Below are positions 9,635 to 17,803 of a DNA stretch of 25,968 nt, in pieces; the first letter of the stretch is position 1, and each line of letters begins with the position of its first letter. The stretch spans positions 1 through 25,968 of the IMG/VR virus record IMGVR_UViG_3300031227_002298; one strand, given 5' to 3'. The translations under genes and the position numbers were made by a program. This DNA comes from a virus. The notes under the pieces are model-generated. The model made no database searches, was not told the DNA's origin, and was given only the letters and a program-made list of their open reading frames with translations.

Positions 9635-11920
9635 TTACCTCGCATTAGCTGAAATTTCCATTATGACCGCTTCGATGTGTAACGCTAAAGGCTGAGTCTG
9701 CTGAATCTCCAGCCTTGAATCTTTGTTGTACCCGAACTTTCCTTTGCCGTATACGTCCCCGGTCTTCAAAGGAACCGCTTCGTCCATGTTCATGGAGCTT
9801 GTACGAAACTCCACTAAATCCAAATCCCCGTCCTCAAGCCCGATGCTGAATGACCCGGACTTATAAAGACGAACGGTTGCGTTGCAGATTCTCTTCACCA
9901 TTCCTTGCGTGGATTGTTTCGGATCGCTTCCAAGCTCCGGGCGGTTAAGCACTAGCTTCGGAGTGTACGCCATCCCCACATGAACCACCGAGGAAGACCA
10001 ATCGAGAGTGATAGCTCCAGAAGCAACCACCTTTGAAGGATGAACAGCACCGTCTGTCATGATTGCGACAGTCTCTCCCTCCAAATGATCGAGCCCGGAG
10101 ATAGCGGTCGTCGCCGTGGAGTCATACGTCAATCCGCAGTCCACGAAGAACTGATCCTCTTGGTCATCGCCCCAATCAAACGTCTTCATGTATTCAACGT
10201 AGCGAACCGCACTCCCGTCAATCGTGCGATTAACCAACAACCACACCTGATCCTCAGAACCGTTAGGTATCACAGCGACCGACTCAACCGTGCCGTCCGT
10301 GACCAAGCGACACCATCCCAACACCTCTTGCTCAATCTCTCTTCCCATGATTGCGACTTGCCCGTCATCTCTTACGCACCACAACAGATTGTGCGGGGAC
10401 TGGTCGTAGTCCATATCCACGATCCCCGACTCCGTAACGTGGTCGGAGAAGATGGTAACGTCAGGAGCGATGTAGCTGTCCTGTTGAAAGCTGTAAGAAA
10501 TCTCCCGCATCCTTCGGCTATCCCGTTGCATATAATATACGTTATTCGCAATTTTTCTTGCAGAAACGTCAGATGAGCCATAGGTAGTCTCACGCAGGAC
10601 TATGACGTTCGTAGGAGTCAACGGCTCTGAGGTAGACCCAGAATCGAGGGTGAAGCCACCGCCTTGAGTGCCGATGTGGAGAGTAGTCCCCGCAACCATC
10701 CAACGAATAGCGTTCACTTGCTCGGAGTAGATCGTGTAGTCCAACGCCTCGTCGTCCTTGTCCCCGGTCGTGAAGTTCTCGAACTCTCCGATGTAACTGC
10801 CCCACACCGTCTGCGGTTGCGAGTTCGTGGAAGCAACGAACAGTCTCTGCTCGTAGAACGTCCCCACTCCAGGGTATCCCGTCCTGTCACTCCACGCTCC
10901 GTAAGCCCAGTCGGTAGTCGCAGCGGAAGCGGAAAGAGTTCTTCGGACATTAGCTACAACAACTTTCCTGTTCGTGTATGCGGTGATTTCTAAATATCCT
11001 TGAATGTCATCGGGATCTTCGCCAACCGTACCAGCCATTCGCATCAAGCGACCAACGTCATCGGATGTGAATACAGTTACGTCCTCAAGCACCCATTTAT
11101 TTGCCGCAAGCTCAGTAGCAAACGTAGCGGATAAATGAGCGACGATGCATTTGTATTCGCTCCCGCCAGAGGTGACATAATCTCCGACCTTGTATTTCGT
11201 AGCAGCAGCCCACGCAACCACGGAAGCTGTAAGCGTCGCAACCCCGGCTGCGGTCGTGCTAGAAGCCATCTTTAGATTAGTTAGATTGTTCGGCATCCAC
11301 GGGCCACCGTCCACAGACATAGCCGTAATTGCCCAGGATGAGTGTCCTGTGCGACTAATCTTGTTAGGGGTGTAGTCCTTATGGAACACAAAGAGAACGT
11401 CCGCAGACTGCGTGAAATTGATGTCGAATAAATCCGCCTCCAGGTAAGGGGTAACCATCTCATAAATCGTTTGAGCCACCCACTTGCCTGCGGCTAGATC
11501 GGCAGAGAACGAGCTGGTAGACGTGTGAGCGACGATGCAGTAATAGACAGTTGAACTTGATTCGACGTAATCGCCAACCACGTAATCCGTGATGACCACC
11601 CAATCGTCCGTGTCGGCGAGAGTCTTCACGACCTGCCCGTTGTCCTTGTACACTCGCATATAAAGATTCCCGAACTCAAGGATGTACGCTTGCGTGACAG
11701 AGAACTGAAAAGGAATGAGGCGGGTTACTTTCGTGGAGTCTTTTACTTCGCTGACGTAATACGTCCCGGGTCTACGAACCGCTCCACCGTAAGGGAGAGG
11801 AATGAAGTTCTCCATCGTGTGAACGGATTGTCCGTACTTCACGATGTCTGTTCTTCCTTCTAACTTGGGAGATAACTCACCGCCGGTGAAACTCGTCTGC
11901 ATCAGTTGTGTGCTAGGCAT
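9635..11920 (-). CDS. Tail tubular protein B (nozzle) with two CBM5/12-like modules
   Basis: A 761-residue protein, close to T7 gp12 (794). The N-terminus has the family's 'SFTGGELSPKLEGRTD' and 'ENFIPLPYGGAVRRPGT' motifs, and the middle has 'PGVGTFYEQRLFVA' and 'QTVWGS'. It forms the nozzle of the short tail. Two related segments of about 40 residues stand out: residues 112-149 and 241-277 both read Y-x-VGDYV, then Y-x-CIVAH, then LAA-x-KWV. They fit the pattern of CBM5/12 (chitin-binding ChtBD3-like) modules and look like a duplication inserted in the N-terminal half. It overlaps tail tubular A by one base (TAATG). Confidence 0.92.
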   Translation of the reverse strand: MPSTQLMQTSFTGGELSPKLEGRTDIVKYGQSVHTMENFIPLPYGGAVRRPGTYYVSEVKDSTKVTRLIPFQFSVTQAYILEFGNLYMRVYKDNGQVVKTLADTDDWVVITDYVVGDYVESSSTVYYCIVAHTSTSSFSADLAAGKWVAQTIYEMVTPYLEADLFDINFTQSADVLFVFHKDYTPNKISRTGHSSWAITAMSVDGGPWMPNNLTNLKMASSTTAAGVATLTASVVAWAAATKYKVGDYVTSGGSEYKCIVAHLSATFATELAANKWVLEDVTVFTSDDVGRLMRMAGTVGEDPDDIQGYLEITAYTNRKVVVANVRRTLSASAATTDWAYGAWSDRTGYPGVGTFYEQRLFVASTNSQPQTVWGSYIGEFENFTTGDKDDEALDYTIYSEQVNAIRWMVAGTTLHIGTQGGGFTLDSGSTSEPLTPTNVIVLRETTYGSSDVSARKIANNVYYMQRDSRRMREISYSFQQDSYIAPDVTIFSDHVTESGIVDMDYDQSPHNLLWCVRDDGQVAIMGREIEQEVLGWCRLVTDGTVESVAVIPNGSEDQVWLLVNRTIDGSAVRYVEYMKTFDWGDDQEDQFFVDCGLTYDSTATTAISGLDHLEGETVAIMTDGAVHPSKVVASGAITLDWSSSVVHVGMAYTPKLVLNRPELGSDPKQSTQGMVKRICNATVRLYKSGSFSIGLEDGDLDLVEFRTSSMNMDEAVPLKTGDVYGKGKFGYNKDSRLEIQQTQPLALHIEAVIMEISANAR

Positions 11921-12504
11921 TAGATTTGTCCCGTAGAGCGTGCGTCCATGAACCCGTCGGTCTGGAAAGTGAGATGAGCGTTCCCTTCCTGAGCGTCTAT
12001 GCTTTTTGACAAAGGAAGTTTTGATTTAAAGTAAATCTCTAGCTTCTCTTTGCCGAGAGTGGCGTTGTTGCTTACCGAGTACGCAAGCTCCGCTTCAAGT
12101 CTCGCAGCTAACGCTGTCACAAACGATGCCGTGAACTTTGTAGCGTCCGTGATCCTTTGGATGTATTGAATCTTAACCGCAGTCTCGTTCGTTACGATAG
12201 TCTCTCCTTCTCTGTCCCAGATGAGGCCGTTCTCATCGAGGTCAGTCTTCACGACTCTTAGAGAGTCCGAGGGAATCTGGAAAGCGTTATCGTAGGTGAA
12301 CAGCGGAGCGGTGTCGAGCTTCGCAATCTGCCGACTCTTCAGAGCGAACTTCCAAGGGTAAGTCGAAAGAACCTCGTCCCTTACAGGCTCATAGATTGCT
12401 TTCACTTGTCTCGCAGTCTCCTGATCTTGGTCGAGGCTGACGATCCTCGCCTCGCCAATCCCGGTCAAAGCCATGTTCACGATCTGTGTGTCTGAGTACG
12501 CCAT
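11920..12504 (-). CDS. Tail tubular protein A (gatekeeper adaptor)
   Basis: A 194-residue protein, the size of T7 gp11 (196). It has the family's opening 'MALTGIGEARIVSLDQDQ', then 'YEPVRDEVLSTYPWKFALK', the typical helix with the 'YPW' step, and a closing 'ALAARLEAELAYSVSNN'. It forms the ring between portal and nozzle. A GGGGGAAAAT ribosome site lies just before the ATG. The neighbour downstream is tail tubular B, as in T7. Confidence 0.92.
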   Translation of the reverse strand: MAYSDTQIVNMALTGIGEARIVSLDQDQETARQVKAIYEPVRDEVLSTYPWKFALKSRQIAKLDTAPLFTYDNAFQIPSDSLRVVKTDLDENGLIWDREGETIVTNETAVKIQYIQRITDATKFTASFVTALAARLEAELAYSVSNNATLGKEKLEIYFKSKLPLSKSIDAQEGNAHLTFQTDGFMDARSTGQI

Positions 12505-12529
12505 AATTATTTTCCCCCGATAAACTCTT

Positions 12530-13225
12530 CTACAGTTTTGTGTGTTTTCTTGAATTGCAAGTTACGCAAGCAACGTCTAAATTACTATAATCATTTAACC
12601 AGTCTTTAGTTGCTTCCCCGAAGAACTCCAGCGTCTTCCCACTCACGCTACGAACCTTCTTCTTGAACGATGGCTTCTGTGCGTACTCTTCCCAAGAGGC
12701 AGAGATGGAACCGCAACTGAAGTTGTTATTAGTCGAGAGATTAGGATTGTCGTAGAATCTGTGCTTCCCTTCCAAGTCCATACCGCAACAGATGATTTTG
12801 TCGTAGCCGAGAAGTAATGCGACCTTGATGATGAATAAACTTGTGGTGCCGTTGTTATCACGAATTGGCCACACGATTGAACCCTCTTGCTGGTTCACGA
12901 ACGGACAATGAGCGTAGGTCTTATGCCCTACTCTGCTCACCGGCAAGTCTTCCGATAACTCGTAAAAGTGTGGGAGCTTGTTCTGGTGAAGACTCCCCAA
13001 ATGCTCAAGCGTTCCGTTCCAAGCGAGATAAGAAAGATTAGCTGCGAACGTGTGATGAGGAGTGTCGCCCAACACGCACTGTGCTCGCTTAATGTCTGAG
13101 AACAACCGAAGACCAGAGCCGAGAACAATAATAGCACCAGAGAACTTCCCGATCATGTGGTCAGGGACGAACTCGTTCTTGCTACATTCATTCCCCGATA
13201 ACTCAATGTCTTCGATGAATTTCAT
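12530..13225 (-). CDS. DUF115-like Rossmann-fold phage protein
   Basis: A 231-residue protein set between the head genes and tail tubular A. It opens its core with 'AIIVLGSGLRLFSDIKRAQ', a glycine-rich first strand-loop, and later has 'LLLGYDKIICCGMDLEGK' with 'HRFYDNP' and a closing 'KVRSVSGKTLEFFGE'. This layout is shared by phage proteins related to DUF115/MptE-like and some glycosyltransferase-like enzymes. The substrate cannot be read from sequence. It has its own AAAGGA ribosome site and is separated from the upstream structural gene by a GC hairpin and GTAC repeats, so it may be transcribed separately. It is likely an accessory (moron) gene or a minor modifier of virion or host glycans (inference). 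Confidence 0.6.
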   Translation of the reverse strand: MKFIEDIELSGNECSKNEFVPDHMIGKFSGAIIVLGSGLRLFSDIKRAQCVLGDTPHHTFAANLSYLAWNGTLEHLGSLHQNKLPHFYELSEDLPVSRVGHKTYAHCPFVNQQEGSIVWPIRDNNGTTSLFIIKVALLLGYDKIICCGMDLEGKHRFYDNPNLSTNNNFSCGSISASWEEYAQKPSFKKKVRSVSGKTLEFFGEATKDWLNDYSNLDVACVTCNSRKHTKL

Positions 13226-13247
13226 AGCGTCCTTTATGTCCTTTTTC

Positions 13248-13283
13248 GTACATACTTATGTACAATTACATACATTTTGTACA
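13248..13283. repeat. Overlapping GTAC inverted repeats
   Basis: GTACATA-CT-TATGTAC is a perfect 16-base palindrome at 13248-13263. TGTACAA (13259-13265) and TTGTACA (13277-13283) form a second perfect inverted repeat sharing its right arm. They lie 23-58 bases before the start of the DUF115-like gene and after the hairpin that ends the capsid unit. The position fits an operator or an mRNA-processing hairpin for that gene. No clear -10 or -35 pair was found. Confidence 0.55.
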
Positions 13284-13294
13284 CTCGATAAGGA

Positions 13295-13313
13295 GGGGGG
13301 CAAATCGCCCCCC
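13295..13313 (-). terminator. GC-rich hairpin after the decoration gene
   Basis: GGGGGGC-AAATC-GCCCCCC is a perfect 7-bp stem with a 5-base loop. It lies 17 bases past the decoration gene stop, which is a triple stop TAG TAG TAA. No U run follows on the leftward strand (TCCTTATC), so it may be a weak terminator or an mRNA-stabilising hairpin that separates abundant capsid messages from tail gene messages. Confidence 0.6.
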
Positions 13314-13329
13314 ACCAAATCAGTTACTA

Positions 13330-13767
13330 CTAGTCCACCAGATACAGCGTGGTGATGTTCAGCAACCCAGTAGCAGGGTCACCGGCAGTAAGCACCGTGA
13401 TAACATCATCACCGGACAAAGTACCGACCGTATAAGAAGCGGCGGTATTCAGACCGTACAACGTGCTGTCGATAGCGGAAGAAGCCGAGAACGCCGCTGC
13501 AAACTTCGCAGAATTTCCCGATCCACCGTTACCGATTGCAAGCGTCACTGCCGTGCCAAGAGCGGCACAACTAACAACAACGCCGATCACACGAGCACCC
13601 TTGGGCAGCTTACCCATGCGAACAGTGGTAGCAACCGCTGTTGACGCAAAGGTGTAAGTGTCCGCCTGTGCTCTCACACGCCCGCCCCAGATACCAGGAC
13701 CGACGATGTTAGAACCACTAGGATCGATGATCTTAGTGTATTGAACTCCATTAACAGTTGTAGCCAT
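13330..13767 (-). CDS. Probable capsid decoration/head-associated protein
   Basis: A 145-residue protein rich in Ala, Gly, Thr and Ser with short beta-strand-like runs ('ATTVRMGKLPKGARVIGVVV', 'VTLAIGNGG', 'LLNITTLYLVD'). It follows the capsid gene by 32 bases with a strong AAGGAGG ribosome site. The 'MGKLPKGARV' segment recurs in small proteins encoded next to podovirus capsid genes that are thought to coat or stabilise the head. Position, strong translation signals and beta-rich composition support this role, but no named domain is recognised. Confidence 0.6.
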   Translation of the reverse strand: MATTVNGVQYTKIIDPSGSNIVGPGIWGGRVRAQADTYTFASTAVATTVRMGKLPKGARVIGVVVSCAALGTAVTLAIGNGGSGNSAKFAAAFSASSAIDSTLYGLNTAASYTVGTLSGDDVITVLTAGDPATGLLNITTLYLVD

Positions 13768-13799
13768 TGTAAAATCCTCCTTTAGGATTTATAGATTGA

Positions 13800-14657
13800 T
13801 TAAGATTCTAAGCAAGCAATCTCAACGCACTTCGCTTCTTCCATGCGGGTTGCACCAATGCTCATGCAGGCATACACCTGATTAGCATAAGATTTGTCCG
13901 CTCGACGAGTGATCTCGGTCTTGATGTCTGCGCTATTCGCCATCAACATTCCGCTCTTCACCCATGCGAGACAGGTGCGAGTGGAAGAGGATAACGTCAA
14001 AAGCTCAGTTCTCAAGAACGTGAATCCCACGAAGCTGTTGATCTCACCATTCACAAGCGTACGGATCGTGTTGTAATCCGCAGAGGTGAAGGTGGAGATG
14101 TTCAGCATGGAATAGATCTGGCTCGCCGTAAGAGCGATGTAACGGGACTCAGAAGCGTCCGTTTCATTGGCGTCCAGAATCTTTTTCGCTTCGGTCAGTT
14201 TCGCCAGAGTCATGTTCGCCGAAGAAGCGGCGATCTGGTTGTCTGAGTCGAACGAAGTTGAAGTGCCACCAGCTTTGCCCGTGTAAGCAGTGCCGGAGAA
14301 CGCATCGATGATGGCTTCGTCCTTGGCACGCCCGAGAGCATGAGCGGCGTTATTAGCGATCGTCGAGTCAGGGTCAACGAGCATTTTAAGCTTGTCTTCC
14401 TTGTCAATCAGATCAGCCCATTCATAGTCGTACATTGTCACACGCCGACGAGAAAAATCGCTCTTGATAAGCGGAGTGTCTGCGTTGCGAGCAACTTTCT
14501 GCACGGCCGTGGTGGAAGCCAACTGATCGTAGTACGCTTCCTCACCAGTTACTGATTCCTGCCGGACACCCATCGAAAGACGGGATCCTTTTTGCTGGAC
14601 TAACAGTTCCAGCGTACTGCCAAACTGTTTAACAAACGCTGTATCAATGGTACCCAT
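13800..14657 (-). CDS. Major capsid protein
   Basis: A 285-residue protein, small for a capsid protein. It starts 'MGTIDTAFVKQFGSTLELLVQQKGSRL' and continues with 'RRRVTMYDYEWADLIDKEDK', 'YIALTASQIYSMLN' and 'FVGFTFLRTELL', the order seen in the podovirus family usually annotated 'phage capsid protein' (probably HK97-fold). It follows the scaffold gene and is translated from an AAAAAGGAG site. The scaffold-to-capsid gap of about 130 bases is the largest within this part of the late operon and holds hairpins. Identity is well supported by sequence pattern and context; the fold is inferred. Confidence 0.88.
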   Translation of the reverse strand: MGTIDTAFVKQFGSTLELLVQQKGSRLSMGVRQESVTGEEAYYDQLASTTAVQKVARNADTPLIKSDFSRRRVTMYDYEWADLIDKEDKLKMLVDPDSTIANNAAHALGRAKDEAIIDAFSGTAYTGKAGGTSTSFDSDNQIAASSANMTLAKLTEAKKILDANETDASESRYIALTASQIYSMLNISTFTSADYNTIRTLVNGEINSFVGFTFLRTELLTLSSSTRTCLAWVKSGMLMANSADIKTEITRRADKSYANQVYACMSIGATRMEEAKCVEIACLES

Positions 14658-14677
14658 TTGAGTAATCTCCTTTTTAT

Positions 14678-14790
14678 TTTGAAATAAAGATTGTCCGCTA
14701 ATCGGGTCTTTTTACTGCTTGTGCTTCTAGCGGGGTCTCCAAGGAGATTGTCCCAAACAAATACCTAACCGAGGGGCTTTCGCTTATCCT
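14678..14790 (-). other. Structured scaffold-capsid intergenic element with amber-separated open frame
   Basis: This gap between scaffold stop and capsid ribosome site contains a 9-base direct repeat AGATTGTCC (14688-14696 and 14745-14753), an inverted repeat of TAGCGG (14728-14733) with CCGCTA (14695-14700), and the small palindrome TCTCC-TT-GGAGA. In the scaffold frame the amber stop is followed by 30 open codons, a second TAG, eight more codons and TAA. It may regulate the ratio of scaffold to capsid or encode a rare read-through tail. Neither is shown. Confidence 0.45.
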
Positions 14791-15642
14791 CTAGCTAGGG
14801 TACGCCATCTTGTGAAGTCTTGTCATCTCTTCTACTGCGATCTTATGTTCCGGGTGGTCGCCCTTTATGAACGCCTCGCTGGTCTTCATCTTCGCAATCC
14901 CAGAGAGTGCTTCCTGTGGGCTGAGAACATCGCCACCAGCTTTTCCAGTAATCCCGGCTTCGCTAAACTTCCCGCCGATCTTCGCTAAATCCCTAATCAC
15001 ATCGGGATCGTTCTTGAACTGTGCCGTGATCTTCTTCTGTGACTCGTCAGAGAACTGCGAGAGAGCTTTATTCGCAGACACGAGTTTCTCCGTGTACGCC
15101 ATGCCCCACTCCCTGCGAAGCGAGGTCTCTGTCTCTTTGGCTTGCTCGCCATCGTTCTCACCAGCACGACTGAGCTCAGCGTTAGCTTCTTCAGCGTACC
15201 ACTTACGGATTCCTTCCGCTTGCTTCTGCGAAAGACCTTCCTTGTGAGCCATCGTAGCGAAGTTCTTCTCCCTCGACTCGTTCTGTATGCCTTCGGGAAG
15301 AGCTTCGAACTTGTAGCCATCAACCGTTTCTGGCCTGCCGAGCTTGTTGTAGAACGTGTCCAGTTCCTCTGGAGTCGCTTTGTCTCCAGGCACTACAACC
15401 TTGTCAGAGCCGATCAGCTTGGACATCTCTTTATAACTCTTAAACATATCGTTAGGAGTCTTGAACTTCGTGGCACTTGGATCATTGCGATACTCCGGGT
15501 CTAAGCCTTCCACCCAAGACGCAGGTGCTTCTTTCTCCACAGTTTGCGTGTCAGTAGCGGGAGTGTCCCCAGTCGCTTCGCTCGTGTTCGTGAGGTCTGA
15601 ATTGTCCGGGGTGACCGGGTCCAAGATTGTCTCTTCAGCCAT
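14791..15642 (-). CDS. Capsid assembly scaffolding protein
   Basis: A 283-residue acidic protein without Cys. The N-terminus is disordered and rich in Asp, Thr and Pro; then come 'ASWVEGLDPEYRNDPSATKF', 'KSYKEMSKLIGSDKVVVPG' and 'TFYNKLGRPETVDGYKF', typical for podovirus scaffold proteins, and a long charged helical C-terminus ending 'HPEHKIAVEEMTRLHKMAYPS'. I chose the ATG at 15642 because AAAAGGAG lies 10 bases upstream. An ATG at 15651 is only one base from that site. It lies directly upstream of the capsid gene and ends in TAG. Confidence 0.87.
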   Translation of the reverse strand: MAEETILDPVTPDNSDLTNTSEATGDTPATDTQTVEKEAPASWVEGLDPEYRNDPSATKFKTPNDMFKSYKEMSKLIGSDKVVVPGDKATPEELDTFYNKLGRPETVDGYKFEALPEGIQNESREKNFATMAHKEGLSQKQAEGIRKWYAEEANAELSRAGENDGEQAKETETSLRREWGMAYTEKLVSANKALSQFSDESQKKITAQFKNDPDVIRDLAKIGGKFSEAGITGKAGGDVLSPQEALSGIAKMKTSEAFIKGDHPEHKIAVEEMTRLHKMAYPS

Positions 15643-15889
15643 GATTGTCATTCTCCTTTTGCTGTTGTTCTAGTTTAGTAACGTCCACTGAGAGCATATT
15701 GAGTAAGTCTAAGAGGAACGCTCTCCCTCCCTCTGTAAATGCGTGTTGCCGTGCGTCCTGGTGATAGGTCGTGGTCTTCTCGTATCCTTTCACCTTCAAA
15801 TCCTCAAGCACTCTTATCCCGGCTTCCGTGGCGAACACCGATTGATAGTCCAGATATAACTGTTTCTGCTTATCTACGGAATCGCTCAC
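15635..15889 (-). CDS. Small Bbp19-like structural-region protein
   Basis: An 84-residue protein if started at GTG 15889, which overlaps the stop of the 31-residue gene as GTGA and has GGAAG before it. A TTG at 15910 would add seven residues. The pattern 'FATEAGIRVLEDLKV' then 'FTEGGRAFLLDLLNML' fits the Bbp19-like family found beside portal genes in podoviruses such as Bordetella phage BPP-1. Its role in the virion is not well defined. The C-terminus is Gln/Glu-rich. It overlaps the scaffold start by eight bases. Confidence 0.7.
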   Translation of the reverse strand: MSDSVDKQKQLYLDYQSVFATEAGIRVLEDLKVKGYEKTTTYHQDARQHAFTEGGRAFLLDLLNMLSVDVTKLEQQQKENDNHG

Positions 15890-15981
15890 TTCAGTTCTTC
15901 CATTATCCAAAAAGTTCCTTCGGACATATACCAGAAATACCGCTTACCTTCGTGATCGCCAAGCAGTTTTATGGGACTCAT
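15886..15981 (-). CDS. 31-residue aromatic mini-protein between portal and Bbp19-like gene
   Basis: It starts in an ATGA overlap with the portal stop and ends in a GTGA overlap with the next gene, so it exactly fills the gap with translational coupling at both ends. The product (MSPIKLLGDHEGKRYFWYMS, then EGTFWIMEELK) is rich in Trp, Tyr, Phe and Met and has no predicted signal or membrane helix. Its function is unknown. The double stop/start overlap is the main support. Confidence 0.65.
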   Translation of the reverse strand: MSPIKLLGDHEGKRYFWYMSEGTFWIMEELK

Positions 15982-17603
15982 TTAACACCTTTCTGTTCTG
16001 GTTCCAGGTTCTTCATCGCTTCAGTCCCGGTCTTCGCAGTCTCAGCGACTTGCTGTGCCATCATCATCTCTTTCTGTGCTTGCTCTTCCTCGGCTCTCTC
16101 CTCACGCATCTGAGATACTTCATCTCCGTCACGGACGAGTTCCGGGTTCACGCCGTAGATGTCCGCAGCGTCATCGATCGTCTTGTCGCTATCGATCTTG
16201 TCGAGCACGCTTGGGAACACTTGAGCCATGTTTCCTACCAACGCCATCAACTGCTGGATGGAGTTGATCTCCTGATACTTCTGTGCTTTCGCAAGCGGGG
16301 AGATGTAATCAACGACGTACTCCACGTCCAGCAACTGCTCTGGGACTTGAGGTAACGCTTTTCTCTCGGCGAGCAATGCGAACGTGCGATTGATGAGAGG
16401 ATTGAGGAACTCACTCATTAAGCGACCGAGCACCGGCCCGACTATCAACATCTTCTCAGCGACTAAAGCGTTCACCTCAGTTGCGGTCTTAACTCCACCC
16501 TCTTGCTGGTTCAGCATCAGGAACACGTCCACGAAGAACGCCTTCTGAATCGCAGCTCTCAAGTCCTTAACCATGTCCATGCCGACCGGGATGTTCCCGC
16601 CCGTAGCGATGGGTTTGATCTCAGCGTCCGCAGTCCTTTGAATCCTGAAGTTGATGCCACCAGGGTTCGTGTTGAGCGGAAGAAGATATGCATTGTTAGG
16701 AACCTGCATCGGAGGATCGACGATCTTCTGAGCGGAACGAATCATGGTCTTCGTGACAGCGTTCAGCATCTTGATGTCAGGCATTGAAATCATCGCAGGG
16801 CTGTAACCCCACACGTCACCAGCGAGCTTAGAGAAACGAGTGATGAAGTACGGGAACTGAATGTACCCTCCCTCTTCGCAGATGTGTTGCTTGCTCTTCT
16901 CTAGATACACGGAAGCGAACGGCATATCCTTCGACTCTTTGCTTTTAACGTCACGCTCTTCACGAGGAGTCACGCAATGAATGAAATCCACTTCCTTGTC
17001 GGGTTGTTTAGCCGTCAACGCTTCTTCGACCACGCTTCCACAGGACTCTGGCCATCTCTGCTTCGCTTGTCTAGCGGTCATCTTGATCATTCGGTAAGCC
17101 GTGTCCACTCTCCCGTCAAACCCTTCAGCGATCAGCATCTCCTTCAAAGGACGACAGTAGAACCGAACGAACTCCTTCGGGTCTTCCTCTTCGTACAGAC
17201 AGAACGTGCCGAACACGAACAGATCGAGGTACGCTTCATGCACCTCTTGAGCGAAGTTCGAGGTGTTTAGGACGTTGTAGATCGTGTCCTCCACCGCCTT
17301 GAACCACATCTTCACTTCCTTGTCGTCCATCAAATCCTTCTGCTTCGTCCTAAGCCCGAACCATTTACTAGCCGGGTTCGTCATGTAACTGTGGATCGCA
17401 GCGGAAGCCACTTGAACAGCGTTCCTCGCAGTAGCGTCATAGTTCTCGGTCGATACCTTCTCGCCAGATACCTTGATGACGGTGATGTTCGTCTTCGTGG
17501 GACGGCAATACTCAGCAGCCTCTTGCCACTGGTTATCCCAGTTCCTACGCTCCGCTTGAAGTTTCTCTACTCTCTTGATGATGTCGTGTGCGTTTACGCC
17601 CAT
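15978..17603 (-). CDS. Portal protein (T7 gp8-type head-tail connector)
   Basis: A 541-residue protein, the normal length for this family (T7 gp8 is 536). It has the family's start 'AERRNWDNQWQEAAEYCRPT', then 'SYMTNPASKWFGLR', 'YLDLFVFGTFCLYEEE' and 'GRVDTAYRMIKMTARQAKQRW', then the wing and crown region 'MISMPDIKMLNAVTKTMIRSA' and a helical Gln/Glu-rich C-terminus. This is the Head-tail_con family (PF12236), which forms the dodecameric DNA gate. Gene order terminase-portal-scaffold-capsid is standard. Confidence 0.95.
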   Translation of the reverse strand: MGVNAHDIIKRVEKLQAERRNWDNQWQEAAEYCRPTKTNITVIKVSGEKVSTENYDATARNAVQVASAAIHSYMTNPASKWFGLRTKQKDLMDDKEVKMWFKAVEDTIYNVLNTSNFAQEVHEAYLDLFVFGTFCLYEEEDPKEFVRFYCRPLKEMLIAEGFDGRVDTAYRMIKMTARQAKQRWPESCGSVVEEALTAKQPDKEVDFIHCVTPREERDVKSKESKDMPFASVYLEKSKQHICEEGGYIQFPYFITRFSKLAGDVWGYSPAMISMPDIKMLNAVTKTMIRSAQKIVDPPMQVPNNAYLLPLNTNPGGINFRIQRTADAEIKPIATGGNIPVGMDMVKDLRAAIQKAFFVDVFLMLNQQEGGVKTATEVNALVAEKMLIVGPVLGRLMSEFLNPLINRTFALLAERKALPQVPEQLLDVEYVVDYISPLAKAQKYQEINSIQQLMALVGNMAQVFPSVLDKIDSDKTIDDAADIYGVNPELVRDGDEVSQMREERAEEEQAQKEMMMAQQVAETAKTGTEAMKNLEPEQKGVK

Positions 17604-17604
17604 A

Positions 17605-17799
17605 TCAGTTTCCTAACAGGGACTTCCCCGATGTGGATGCACTTCCAAGCCCGCCAGAGGTGAGAACATAGTTCGCAGCTCCACGTCTTGCTTTCTTCGG
17701 ATCGTCCTTCGGCCCGGCTTCGCTTACTGGAGCTGGTGCTGGAGCGGGTTTAGGTGCGGGTGAATCGTTCTTTTTTTTGCTTCCGAATAGGAACCCGAT
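17605..17799 (-). CDS. 64-residue 'GFLF...SLLG' protein with no AUG start
   Basis: The frame reads 'GFLFGSKKKNDSPAPKPAP', a Pro/Ala linker, 'KKARRGAANYVLTSGGLG' and ends 'GKSLLGN'. The same layout (MGFLFSK ... basic linker ... LLT..GL ... KSLLGV) occurs in the product of 18827-19042, whose ATG aligns with ATC here at 17799. There is no ATG or GTG before the upstream in-frame TAA. Either translation starts at ATC or ATT, or is coupled to the upstream ORF (its TAA ends five bases before), or the start was lost. Proteins of this type are common between terminase and portal in podoviruses; their function is not known. It ends just before the portal ATG. Confidence 0.65.
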   Translation of the reverse strand: MGFLFGSKKKNDSPAPKPAPAPAPVSEAGPKDDPKKARRGAANYVLTSGGLGSASTSGKSLLGN

Positions 17800-17803
17800 T
17801 TTG

